Source of the DNA: a virus
Virus record (IMG/VR): IMGVR_UViG_3300032287_003139
Location: 1-26,530 of that record
Strand: one strand, 5' to 3'
Length of the DNA: 26,530 bases
Under the pieces are notes generated by a model. The model ran no database searches and had not been told where the DNA came from. It saw only the letters and a program-made list of their open reading frames with translations. Positions 15,616 through 22,068 of the stretch are shown here, one piece after another (positions within the stretch are counted from its first letter, which is position 1; each line of letters starts with the position of its first letter). The position numbers and the translations under genes were made by a program.

Positions 15616-16077
15616 AGATGTCCTTCGGACATCTAATACTTCACTAGTACTCACTTCGTTCGTACTACGTTCAGTATTCTACTGATTCTTTCTTATTGTT
15701 TTTGCTATATTAACATACGGAACATATTGCCGCTTTGAAGCCATGGTAGTGCTAAAAAGCACTACCAGTGGTTAAGGGAACTTGCCATGCCCGTCATCCA
15801 TTGTTGTCTGTCCCCCGTATATTCAGCTTGTTTGCTAATATACGCTACCGGTTGCTCTGTAAAGTTTATGGGATTGTAGTGAACCTATCAATGTCTTTCA
15901 ATTGACGATTCCGCAACGCACATTCTATATCTTCAAGACAAAATAGATATAGACTTGTTGAAGGTTCGCTTTGTCGATTGCCTTCTCGGTATTCCAAGGA
16001 ATCTAATCCTTGCTACTCCAGATCCGTCAGCACAGCACAACCTGTACAAACTCAAGGAGGGTCGAGCAACCCCGACC
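15616..16077 (+). ncRNA. Candidate large structured non-coding RNA in a 566-base gene-free gap
   Basis: Positions 15528-16093, between two convergent operons, hold no convincing gene but many hairpins. Stems: AGATGTC/GACATCT (15616-15634, loop CTTCG); TAGTAC/GTACTA (15645-15667); TCAGTA/TACTGA (15671-15685); GGTAGTGCT/AGCACTACC (15745-15766, loop AAAA, extendable to 15741-15771); CGTATATT plus AGC with GCT plus AATATACG (15816-15844); TCTATATCT/AGATATAGA (15924-15953), enclosed by CAATTGACG/TGTCGATTG (15899-15907 with 15972-15980); CAAGGA/TCCTTG (15995-16012); GGTCG/CGACC (16060-16077). The enclosing helix needs two G-U pairs, which pair only in plus-strand RNA, so the plus strand is favoured. 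No dedicated promoter or U-tract terminator is obvious; readthrough from the gp26 operon is the simplest source. I do not recognise it as tRNA, tmRNA, RNase P RNA or an intron. Confidence 0.5.
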
Positions 16078-16093
16078 AAACAAATTTAAAGAC

Positions 16094-16672
16094 TTAAGTG
16101 TTGTTGTTTAAGATAGGGAGAATATTTTGCGTTTGCAGATTTTGGATAGGTGACTTGGTGTCTTTTGTGCCTGAGTATGATTTAACTAAATCTTTGTTAT
16201 GTTTCCAAAAATGATCGAATTCTATAAAAAGCCAATCTCCGTATTTTTCAGATGTGTAGTATAAGAATTGATCGGTTATCCATGTAAACTTAGAAGGAAC
16301 ACATACGAATCTACCTTTTCTATTGAACTTCATCATTAGAATATTAAGATCCTCGGGTTCTGCTACTGCCATAAGTTGGTCTAGCCAACCGTTTAGCTGT
16401 TTACAATCTCCCGAAAGCATTAAATGAAACGGGAAATCTGCATAACTTTTGCATTCAGCATTAAACAGAGGAAAACTCTGTCCAGGTACAATATCGCCTT
16501 TGAATGAACGAATTTGACCTTCATGCAAATAGTCTTTGCGCTGCTGATTTTTGCCTCCCACATAAGCACCGGATCCCGGAGCGCGAATAAACGACTCTCC
16601 GTATAGTTTACTAAGATGTTGAGCGACTTCACGCTCAAAACTGGATCCTTTTGCTTTCTGTGGACTAGGCAT
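16094..16672 (-). CDS. PD-(D/E)XK nuclease, possible Holliday-junction resolvase
   Basis: A 192-residue protein with the layout of small PD-(D/E)XK nucleases: KGSSFEREVAQHL with Glu13, RAPGSGAY (30-37), KGDI with Asp60, and AECK with Glu73 and Lys75. Together these give the E...D...ExK metal site of Hjc-like resolvases and related phage nucleases. As the last gene of the gp47/gp46 operon it probably works on recombination or packaging intermediates and could stand in for T4 gp49 (endonuclease VII, a different fold). It could also be a restriction-type or repair nuclease. It starts 13 bases after the SPASM-like frame, with only a weak ribosome site. The last 30 residues are polar and probably disordered. 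Confidence 0.7.
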   Translation of the reverse strand: MPSPQKAKGSSFEREVAQHLSKLYGESFIRAPGSGAYVGGKNQQRKDYLHEGQIRSFKGDIVPGQSFPLFNAECKSYADFPFHLMLSGDCKQLNGWLDQLMAVAEPEDLNILMMKFNRKGRFVCVPSKFTWITDQFLYYTSEKYGDWLFIEFDHFWKHNKDLVKSYSGTKDTKSPIQNLQTQNILPILNNNT

Positions 16673-16685
16673 ACTATTACTTATG

Positions 16686-16964
16686 TTATGTTGATGCCGC
16701 TGAAATTATTTTCCATTGATTATCAAGGTTTGCTATATTTACAGGATTTGAAGTTTGACTATCATCGCATGTAGTAAAACAAATGCTATTTGGTACCGGT
16801 GACTCCCAACTATTGCTTAAACTATCAAAGTTTTCTTCTTCTAAAATTTTCTTTAACATTGGATTTAAGTTGGGGCCACCTCGATAAATGTAGCAGCATG
16901 GCAATATGTCACCTTTAGCAGTGACGAATAACTCGTTTGATTCTAATGCCCTGCAACGTATCAT
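16686..16964 (-). CDS. SPASM-like C-terminal part of the radical SAM protein (separate frame)
   Basis: A 92-residue frame that reads as the auxiliary iron-sulfur domain of a radical SAM enzyme: MIRCRALESNELFV (C4), AKGDILPCCY (C23, C24), then SICFTTCDD (C62, C66). This C...GxxxPCC...C...C layout matches the start of SPASM/Twitch domains, which are normally the C-terminus of one polypeptide. Its ATG overlaps the stop of the upstream frame (ATGA). It is in the -1 frame relative to the radical SAM part, and an A7 run lies 8-14 bases upstream of the shared stop. It is therefore either made by frameshifting as part of a ~303-residue protein, translated separately by re-initiation, or split by a mutation or sequencing error in the homopolymer. 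Confidence 0.75.
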   Translation of the reverse strand: MIRCRALESNELFVTAKGDILPCCYIYRGGPNLNPMLKKILEEENFDSLSNSWESPVPNSICFTTCDDSQTSNPVNIANLDNQWKIISAAST

Positions 16965-17596
16965 TTGTATTTTTTTCCTTTAGGAGGCTTCAAGAAAGGA
17001 ATATTAAGAAAGAATCTCCTGCTTACTTTTTCTCTGAAAGAAATAAATCCTAAATTTTCTGATAACTTTCTTGCCTCATCAACTTGATGTTCATTATGTT
17101 CAAACACAAGATATTCCCAGTGTGCTTTACCACCTGCAGCAATGAATGATTTAGCGTTTTCTATAATCTTTTCAAAGTCAGTATTTATTCTGTATATATG
17201 ATTGGTGTCCTTCAATCCATCAATGCTGAAAAAACAACTATCACCATTACGTGACAGTATATTACCTAATTTACTCCACCATATGGTGTCTCGTAGACTT
17301 CCGTTGCTGTTTATACTTAATGACATTCTAGGATTCACTTCTCTAAAATACTCAAATATCTTTATACAATCAGGTGCGGCAGCAGGATCACCGTAGTTAC
17401 CGCACATGTACATTGATTCTAATCTTTGTATGAACTCAATGTCAAACAACTCTTTTACTTTGTCCAATGACAATGAAACTGCATCCGTATCTTTATTGAA
17501 GTTAGGATCAACCTCTCTGGGACACATGGGACAAGCCGCGTTGCAGACGCTACTGGTCTCCATATGTAATTGCTTTACATTATTTCTATCAAACAT
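16961..17596 (-). CDS. Radical SAM enzyme, catalytic part
   Basis: A 211-residue protein with the radical SAM 4Fe-4S motif CxxxCxxC at C18, C22 and C25 (SSVCNAACPMCPREV). GNYGDPAAAP (about 67-76) corresponds to the glycine-rich SAM-binding region, and LSINSNGSLRD follows it. FFSIDGL near residue 120 fits the next strand of the partial barrel. It uses SAM to make a 5'-deoxyadenosyl radical; the substrate is unknown, and with a SPASM domain peptide or protein modification is common in the family. The start (ATG at 17596) overlaps the gp46 stop as TAATG, so it is co-translated with recombination genes. Near the 3' end, codons GGA AAA AAA TAC form an in-frame A-AAA-AAA slippery site four codons before the TGA. 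Confidence 0.88.
   Translation of the reverse strand: MFDRNNVKQLHMETSSVCNAACPMCPREVDPNFNKDTDAVSLSLDKVKELFDIEFIQRLESMYMCGNYGDPAAAPDCIKIFEYFREVNPRMSLSINSNGSLRDTIWWSKLGNILSRNGDSCFFSIDGLKDTNHIYRINTDFEKIIENAKSFIAAGGKAHWEYLVFEHNEHQVDEARKLSENLGFISFREKVSRRFFLNIPFLKPPKGKKYK
16970..16976 (-). other. Slippery heptamer A AAA AAA, candidate -1 frameshift site
   Basis: On the minus strand the zero-frame codons GGA AAA AAA TAC AAA TGA contain A-AAA-AAA in the phase used by canonical -1 frameshift signals such as dnaX. A -1 shift leads straight into ATA CAA ATG ATA CGT TGC, the frame of the SPASM-like domain, with no stop between. An A7 tract could also support polymerase slippage. Confidence 0.5.
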
Positions 17597-19350
17597 TATT
17601 CAACATCGACCGCAGTACTATATGAAGTAAATCCATTCTCCTTCACTACCTTTAGTACGTTGGGAACTCTACCTGCGAGTTCTTCTCTGTGTGATACTAA
17701 CCAGATTGATTTTTGCCTACGGCGAGACATGTCTTTAAGGATAGCTAGACTATTTTCTACACCCATAGTATCTAGTCCACTGTCAATCAATTCATCAATA
17801 AACAATGTATTGATGGGTGAGTACAAGCTCTCCCACACATCACGGAATGCAAAGCTAAGTCCCAAGATAAGTCGATTACGCTCACCACGCGATAGGTTAT
17901 CAAAGTCAAGTTCACGTCCTAACTCTGTGATTTCTACTTGCAGATCGTTTTTAAATACAACCTGATGTGGTAGGCCGATTTTGTCAAGATAATGAGTCAA
18001 CCTAGAATTTAAATAACTTAAGTTCTGATCAATAATCTTTTTGCGAACAAAACTGTCTTTACTTACCAATAGGTCTAGCAGGAACTTTTGGTGTTCCATC
18101 GTTCGTGTTAGTTTATTGATAGTATCAAAGCTAATTTCTTGTAGAGCCTGACTCTCCATTTCAACAATTTGTTCGGCATATGGATCAGATTCTTCAGCCT
18201 TCTTTTCAAGTTGTTTGATCAAGTTTTCTAGTTGAGAACTATGCTTGACTGCTTCAGCTTCGGTCTTGTAATGAGTGGTAGGTTTGGTACCTGCAACAAC
18301 AGGAAACTTAATCAACTCATCATACTGAAACTTTAAATCGTCAAGTAAGCTCTTAGTTTCATTTAGCGTAATTTGCTTTTTCGTAAGCACGGTTTGATGT
18401 TGATCATCATGAAACTCTTGACCACATGCATAGCACTTATGATCATTCAATGAAGTGATTTCAGACTCTAGCTTTTCGTAATTTTTATGTTCTTTGCTAA
18501 TATCTTTTAGTAAAGCTTTGACCTTATTATCGTATTCTGTGCTTAGTGTAACTTGTCGATTATATTGAATTAAATTCTTGTGGGCTTCTAACTCCGCACT
18601 AATATCAATCTCTACTAGTTGTTCATATTCAGCAGCCAAACTTGACAAATCCTCACCGTGTTTAGTTTTCCACAGTTTTTGTCTGCGCTTCAATGCTTCA
18701 ATCTGCTCTTTGACTCGCTTGTTCGCTTCTTCTACTGCCTTAACACGAAATTCTTCTTGTTGGATATCATCCTTCGTAGTTCTAAGTAGGTCTTTGATTA
18801 CTTCTGCTTTTTCAGACAGCAGAGTTATGCCGAGTAACTGTTCGATAATATCACGCTGCTCATTGGTTTTTAGTGCTAAGAACGGCTCAGAGTAGGTGTT
18901 GAGTGCAACAATATGTCTAAACATATCAGCAGACATGTTTAGTACACGTTCAATATACGCTTGGGTTTCTTTATTTTCACCTTGAGCATCATCTTGTGCT
19001 TTTTGTTGCACATTATTAACGTGGAACCTTAAAATATTAGGCTTGCGACCACGCTCAATCTTGTACTCAGTACCGTTAACGTTGAATTCAAGTGTAACCA
19101 ACATTCCTTTAGCATTGGTTCTATTAACCAGATTGTCTTTGCGAATATTGTTGATAGGAGTTCCGAACAGTGCGTAACTAAGACCTTGGATCAACGTGGT
19201 CTTGCCAGTGCCGTTTCTAGCACCATCACCACCTAAGTCTAAGTTCTCACCTAGAATAAGTGTTAGTTCTTTCTTGTCAAAGTCAACTGCTTGTGTAACT
19301 TGTCCGATTGACAAGAAATTACGTAATGTAATATTTTTTAAAATAATCAT
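17596..19350 (-). CDS. gp46: Recombination endonuclease subunit gp46 (Rad50/SbcC family ATPase)
   Basis: The ATPase partner of gp47 in DNA end resection, recombination-dependent replication and host DNA breakdown. The 584 residues show a Walker A at 43-52 (GARNGTGKTT), a long coiled coil on both sides of the zinc hook C306-Y-A-C309, the ABC signature LSRGERNRL (486-494), and Walker B with LFIDELIDSGLD at about 505-520. Length is close to T4 gp46 (560). In T4 the 47-46 order is the same, with small genes between; here a sulfotransferase-like gene takes that place and its stop overlaps this ATG (ATGA). The end overlaps the radical SAM start (TAATG). Confidence 0.96.
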   Translation of the reverse strand: MIILKNITLRNFLSIGQVTQAVDFDKKELTLILGENLDLGGDGARNGTGKTTLIQGLSYALFGTPINNIRKDNLVNRTNAKGMLVTLEFNVNGTEYKIERGRKPNILRFHVNNVQQKAQDDAQGENKETQAYIERVLNMSADMFRHIVALNTYSEPFLALKTNEQRDIIEQLLGITLLSEKAEVIKDLLRTTKDDIQQEEFRVKAVEEANKRVKEQIEALKRRQKLWKTKHGEDLSSLAAEYEQLVEIDISAELEAHKNLIQYNRQVTLSTEYDNKVKALLKDISKEHKNYEKLESEITSLNDHKCYACGQEFHDDQHQTVLTKKQITLNETKSLLDDLKFQYDELIKFPVVAGTKPTTHYKTEAEAVKHSSQLENLIKQLEKKAEESDPYAEQIVEMESQALQEISFDTINKLTRTMEHQKFLLDLLVSKDSFVRKKIIDQNLSYLNSRLTHYLDKIGLPHQVVFKNDLQVEITELGRELDFDNLSRGERNRLILGLSFAFRDVWESLYSPINTLFIDELIDSGLDTMGVENSLAILKDMSRRRQKSIWLVSHREELAGRVPNVLKVVKENGFTSYSTAVDVE

Positions 19351-19979
19351 AAGTTTTTAGCAAAAGAAAACCAATGTTTTACTTGTTCATAGTTAGTAAA
19401 TACATTTTTTTTATAATCAGGTAATCTTTCAGTTTGGCTTTCAATTTTAATATTGTATAGATTAAGTGGTGGAATATCAACTATGCCGGTTAAATCTTCA
19501 TAATAGAGCGTATGACTTTCATATAGTGATGCCGTTTTTCCCCACAATAAATTTTCTTTTTGTTTTTTAATTATGAAGTTATTAACTTGATTTGGGCTAA
19601 TAGTAATTTTAGTTTTTGTAAATTGTAAAAAGGGTTCGATATCAGTGGAACCATCCTTCTCAATATTTCTAAAACTGCTATTCATTTTGAATATTGCTAC
19701 TTCACTTAGAAACTGCTCAAACCTATTTTTTCTAGTACACCTTAGAATAACAGGATCACTATATTTGGTCAAATCATTGAGATATGAGAATTCGTGCGTG
19801 TTTAACAGGCATTCTGTACTAGGTTGATTATTCCAATAGATTTTATCATCTACTGTAGATGATTGCATAAAATCTACAAAGCAAAAGGCTCTATTCAATT
19901 TTTTCGATAGAAATTGCGCTACGCCTGTACTACCGGATCTGGGCTCACGAAAAATCCATATATCTCTATTCTCAATCAT
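19347..19979 (-). CDS. Sulfotransferase-like protein
   Basis: A 210-residue protein with the two PAPS-binding signatures of sulfotransferases. The 5'-phosphosulfate loop is near the N-terminus (FREPRSGSTGVAQFLSKKL, residues 10-28). The 3'-phosphate strand is LRCTRKNRFEQFLSEVAIFK (79-98), with Arg83 and Ser92 in the usual relation. The C-terminal KKNVFTNYEQVKHWF resembles the tail of Stf0-type sulfotransferases. It may add sulfate to a host or phage glycan or lipid; the substrate cannot be read. It overlaps both neighbours by ATGA, so it is translated with gp47 and gp46. It is AT-richer and more divergent-looking than its neighbours, which may mean recent acquisition. The family call rests on motifs only. 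Confidence 0.68.
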   Translation of the reverse strand: MIENRDIWIFREPRSGSTGVAQFLSKKLNRAFCFVDFMQSSTVDDKIYWNNQPSTECLLNTHEFSYLNDLTKYSDPVILRCTRKNRFEQFLSEVAIFKMNSSFRNIEKDGSTDIEPFLQFTKTKITISPNQVNNFIIKKQKENLLWGKTASLYESHTLYYEDLTGIVDIPPLNLYNIKIESQTERLPDYKKNVFTNYEQVKHWFSFAKNL

Positions 19980-20992
19980 AGGCTATTATATATTTCTAAT
20001 AATGTTTTTTTATCGAAATTTTTACTTTCGATTGCATTAATTTGATCTACTACGATCTGATCCACGGACTCAAATTTAAGGCCTACGTTGGCTTGTCCCT
20101 GATCAGTAGCCTCTCCCTTTATTGGAATAAGAACCATTTCACGTAGTTTGTGTTCAGGAATAAAAGTTTCTCGCAAGAAATTAGCTTCTTCATAGCTAAT
20201 ATCAATGTCCAAATGAACTCTAACATGGCTATCAATCAATAACAACCCTTCTGGATTCTCAAGCACATCACTCAACTTATGTACACGGAATACAGGTTGT
20301 CTTGGCCAACTACGGAATACAGGATCTTGTCCCCATTCTAATATAGACATACCACGTGCATCATCTCCGGCGTCTGCATAATTATGAGGAAATGCATTAC
20401 CGATGTACCAAATATTCTTGCGAGACTGTCGCTTGTGAAAATGCCCACTGAAGGCTTTTTCAAAACCCTTTAGATGTTCTTCGTTGATTTCACCGTGATC
20501 AGGCATCTCGACCATAGCATTCATATAGAAGTGTGGTAATTCAAGATGCCCAAATAGATATTTACCTGACATTTTCTTGAGTTTCTTGTAATCTTCCTGT
20601 ACTAACCACGGGCTGATTACAACATCACCTTGTTTGAAAAAGTCATTAATAATATGTATATTGGGCAGATGCTTTGCCCACTCAACAGAGTGAATATCTC
20701 TACGGTCTCTGTAGTACAAGTCATGATTGCCAGGTATAAAATATACCTGATCAAATGCTTTACTAAGTTTTTCTAATGCTTGCAATCCAAACTGTAAAGT
20801 ATGGATATTGATGCTTGCTCTATGATGATTCCAATCGCCAAGAAAGAAACAGGTTTCACAGTTTTCTTTCTTGGCTTGTTCAATGAACCAATCTACAAAG
20901 TTAGCACAATCCATATTGTGCTGTAAACTATTGCTCTTTAGTCCAAAGTGGATATCAGTAAATATGGCTGCTTTTTTGAAAAGATTATTCAT
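19976..20992 (-). CDS. gp47: Recombination endonuclease subunit gp47 (Mre11/SbcD-like)
   Basis: The metallophosphatase nuclease subunit that works with gp46. Numbering from the ATG at 20992 (338 residues, as in T4 gp47 at 339): TDIHFG with D13 and H15, LGDWN with D53, PGNHD with N89/H90, FGHLE with H149, and SGHFHKR with H184/H186. Together these make up the complete two-metal site. A TTG at 21040 would add 16 residues and lies five bases after the gp55 stop. I prefer 20992 because it begins directly before the first catalytic strand, matches the T4 length, and a TATAAT box sits seven bases ahead of it. Its stop overlaps the sulfotransferase start. Confidence 0.95.
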   Translation of the reverse strand: MNNLFKKAAIFTDIHFGLKSNSLQHNMDCANFVDWFIEQAKKENCETCFFLGDWNHHRASINIHTLQFGLQALEKLSKAFDQVYFIPGNHDLYYRDRRDIHSVEWAKHLPNIHIINDFFKQGDVVISPWLVQEDYKKLKKMSGKYLFGHLELPHFYMNAMVEMPDHGEINEEHLKGFEKAFSGHFHKRQSRKNIWYIGNAFPHNYADAGDDARGMSILEWGQDPVFRSWPRQPVFRVHKLSDVLENPEGLLLIDSHVRVHLDIDISYEEANFLRETFIPEHKLREMVLIPIKGEATDQGQANVGLKFESVDQIVVDQINAIESKNFDKKTLLEIYNSL

Positions 20993-20998
20993 CTCGAT

Positions 20999-21027
20999 AT
21001 TATAGCTGGGCTGTTGCTGATAAACAA
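20999..21027 (-). promoter_or_regulatory. Possible sigma70-type promoter for gp47
   Basis: On the minus strand, TTGTTT (21022-21027), a 17-base spacer and a perfect TATAAT (20999-21004). The expected start falls on the A of the ATG at 20992, so the transcript would be leaderless. The -35 match is weak. Confidence 0.35.
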
Positions 21028-21044
21028 CCGTAATGGTCAAAAAC

Positions 21045-21941
21045 TTATTCTTCGAATACTACTGCCCCAGAACCAGCACCTTGTCTAGACCAACTTGGGT
21101 TAAGTCCATTCATTTCCAAAATATCATCACGAATATTTTGGTTACGTTTTTCTGTATTTAGGACTCGGCAGAAACTATTAGTAATTGCAGCAGTATAGTA
21201 TGCGAAAGGGTTAGCAGATTTAGCTTCGTTAAAACGTAATCCTACATATGTTAGTTGCAATATAGCACTGTTACGCATCTCATCGTTGTACGTATATCCG
21301 CGCCAATTGTACTTCATCGCATATTTTTCACACATCATGATATACATTCTTGCTAGCTTATTTGTTATCTTACCGTGATCTTTGCTGAATTGCCCGTCAT
21401 CTAAGTTACCTACCCAATGACTTTTGCCCACGCAGTACAAGCTATTGTTATCGTCAATCTTATAGTGTTGGAATGGAGGAAAGTTTACTTTTACATGAAC
21501 CATATCATCAAGCGTTACTGGGCTAGCGTCTTCCAAATCTGCAAATATCTCGTCTGGATCCGGTTCTTCAAACTCAAAAATATCTTTTGCTGTCTTTTTT
21601 CTAGTAGTCTTTCTTGGTTGTTTCTGTGAAACCGGAATGTGATCCCAAGTCATAACTCTAAATACTAAATCTGTAGTAGGAACAGATTCGGCGGTTACTA
21701 GTGTGCCAGTTTCTATGCTTAATCTAGCTGCTCTAGTTTCTTTTGCTTGCTGTATAACATCATCTTTATATGCATATTCAAAGCATTTTTCTAATGCTTC
21801 TTGTGGCATATCGATAATGCAGTCATATCGATGATATTCTGGTTTTACAAAGTAACAATAAGTACTTTTACTTTCATGAATTTCTTTTAATATATCCTTA
21901 TTATTAAGGTAGTTTACGGGTTTTTTCGAAGGTAGTGACAT
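21045..21941 (-). CDS. gp55: Late-transcription sigma factor gp55
   Basis: Redirects host RNA polymerase to late promoters of the TATAAATA type. The N-terminus (VNYLNNKDILKEIHESK, residues 9-25) closely resembles the T4 gp55 start. The C-terminal part from about residue 186 has the sigma region 2-like core: KYNWRGYTYNDEMRN, YVGLRFNEAKSANPFAYYTA, then FCRVLNTEKRNQN. At 298 residues it is much longer than T4 gp55 (185); the extra ~130 residues lie between these parts and include a basic patch (KQPRKTTRKKTAKD) followed by an acidic stretch. First gene of its operon, behind a sigma70-type promoter and an AAGGAT ribosome site. Its presence agrees with the late motifs found across this window. Confidence 0.92.
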   Translation of the reverse strand: MSLPSKKPVNYLNNKDILKEIHESKSTYCYFVKPEYHRYDCIIDMPQEALEKCFEYAYKDDVIQQAKETRAARLSIETGTLVTAESVPTTDLVFRVMTWDHIPVSQKQPRKTTRKKTAKDIFEFEEPDPDEIFADLEDASPVTLDDMVHVKVNFPPFQHYKIDDNNSLYCVGKSHWVGNLDDGQFSKDHGKITNKLARMYIMMCEKYAMKYNWRGYTYNDEMRNSAILQLTYVGLRFNEAKSANPFAYYTAAITNSFCRVLNTEKRNQNIRDDILEMNGLNPSWSRQGAGSGAVVFEE

Positions 21942-21968
21942 GTGATCCTTATATGGTTAATTAAGTAC

Positions 21969-21997
21969 AGTATAGCATACTGGTTGCGTAAAAGCAA
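21969..21997 (-). promoter_or_regulatory. Sigma70-type promoter of the gp55 operon
   Basis: Minus strand: TTGCTT (21992-21997), 17 bases, TATACT (21969-21974). The leader of about 20 bases carries AAGGAT before the ATG at 21941. The -10 box lies in an inverted repeat CAGTAT-AGC-ATACTG (21968-21982), and a second one, GTTGC/GCAAC (21983-21998), covers the -35. A repressor or activator could bind these repeats. Confidence 0.6.
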
Positions 21998-22040
21998 CAA
22001 AAAGAGGGGTGGAAAGGTAAAAACTGCACTATTATTTATG

Positions 22041-22048
22041 ACTAAATA
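22041..22048 (+). promoter_or_regulatory. Late promoter-like motif ACTAAATA of the baseplate operon
   Basis: ACTAAATA on the plus strand, 20 bases ahead of the gp48-like ATG. The predicted leader of about 15 bases contains AAGGAT. It faces away from the gp55 promoter, so an early and a late promoter share this 127-base divergent region. Confidence 0.55.
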
Positions 22049-22068
22049 TAGATAAGGATTAAACTATC

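Noticed and set aside
15616-15634. AGATGTC/GACATCT hairpin as the terminator of the gp26 operon
   Set aside because: On the plus strand it is followed by AATACTTC, with no U-tract, unlike the three real UUCG terminators here. It more likely belongs to the structured region.
15924-15953. Group I intron core (resemblance of AGATATAGAC to a P7 strand)
   Set aside because: The partner GACTA-type element is missing, the flanks do not join into one gene, and the strand pairs perfectly with a nearby TCTATATCT instead.
15883-16089. ATG-less 68-codon plus-strand open frame, protein-like in its last 50 codons
   Set aside because: No ATG, GTG or TTG near its beginning and no ribosome site. Other frames of the same stretch look equally protein-like, and the region is better explained by paired helices. 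A decayed gene cannot be fully excluded.
21152-21159. CTAAATA late-promoter-like motif inside the gp55 gene
   Set aside because: It encodes Leu-Asn-Thr within a conserved part of gp55 and precedes no late gene. It shows that the 7-mer occurs by chance, so only intergenic, well-placed copies were accepted.
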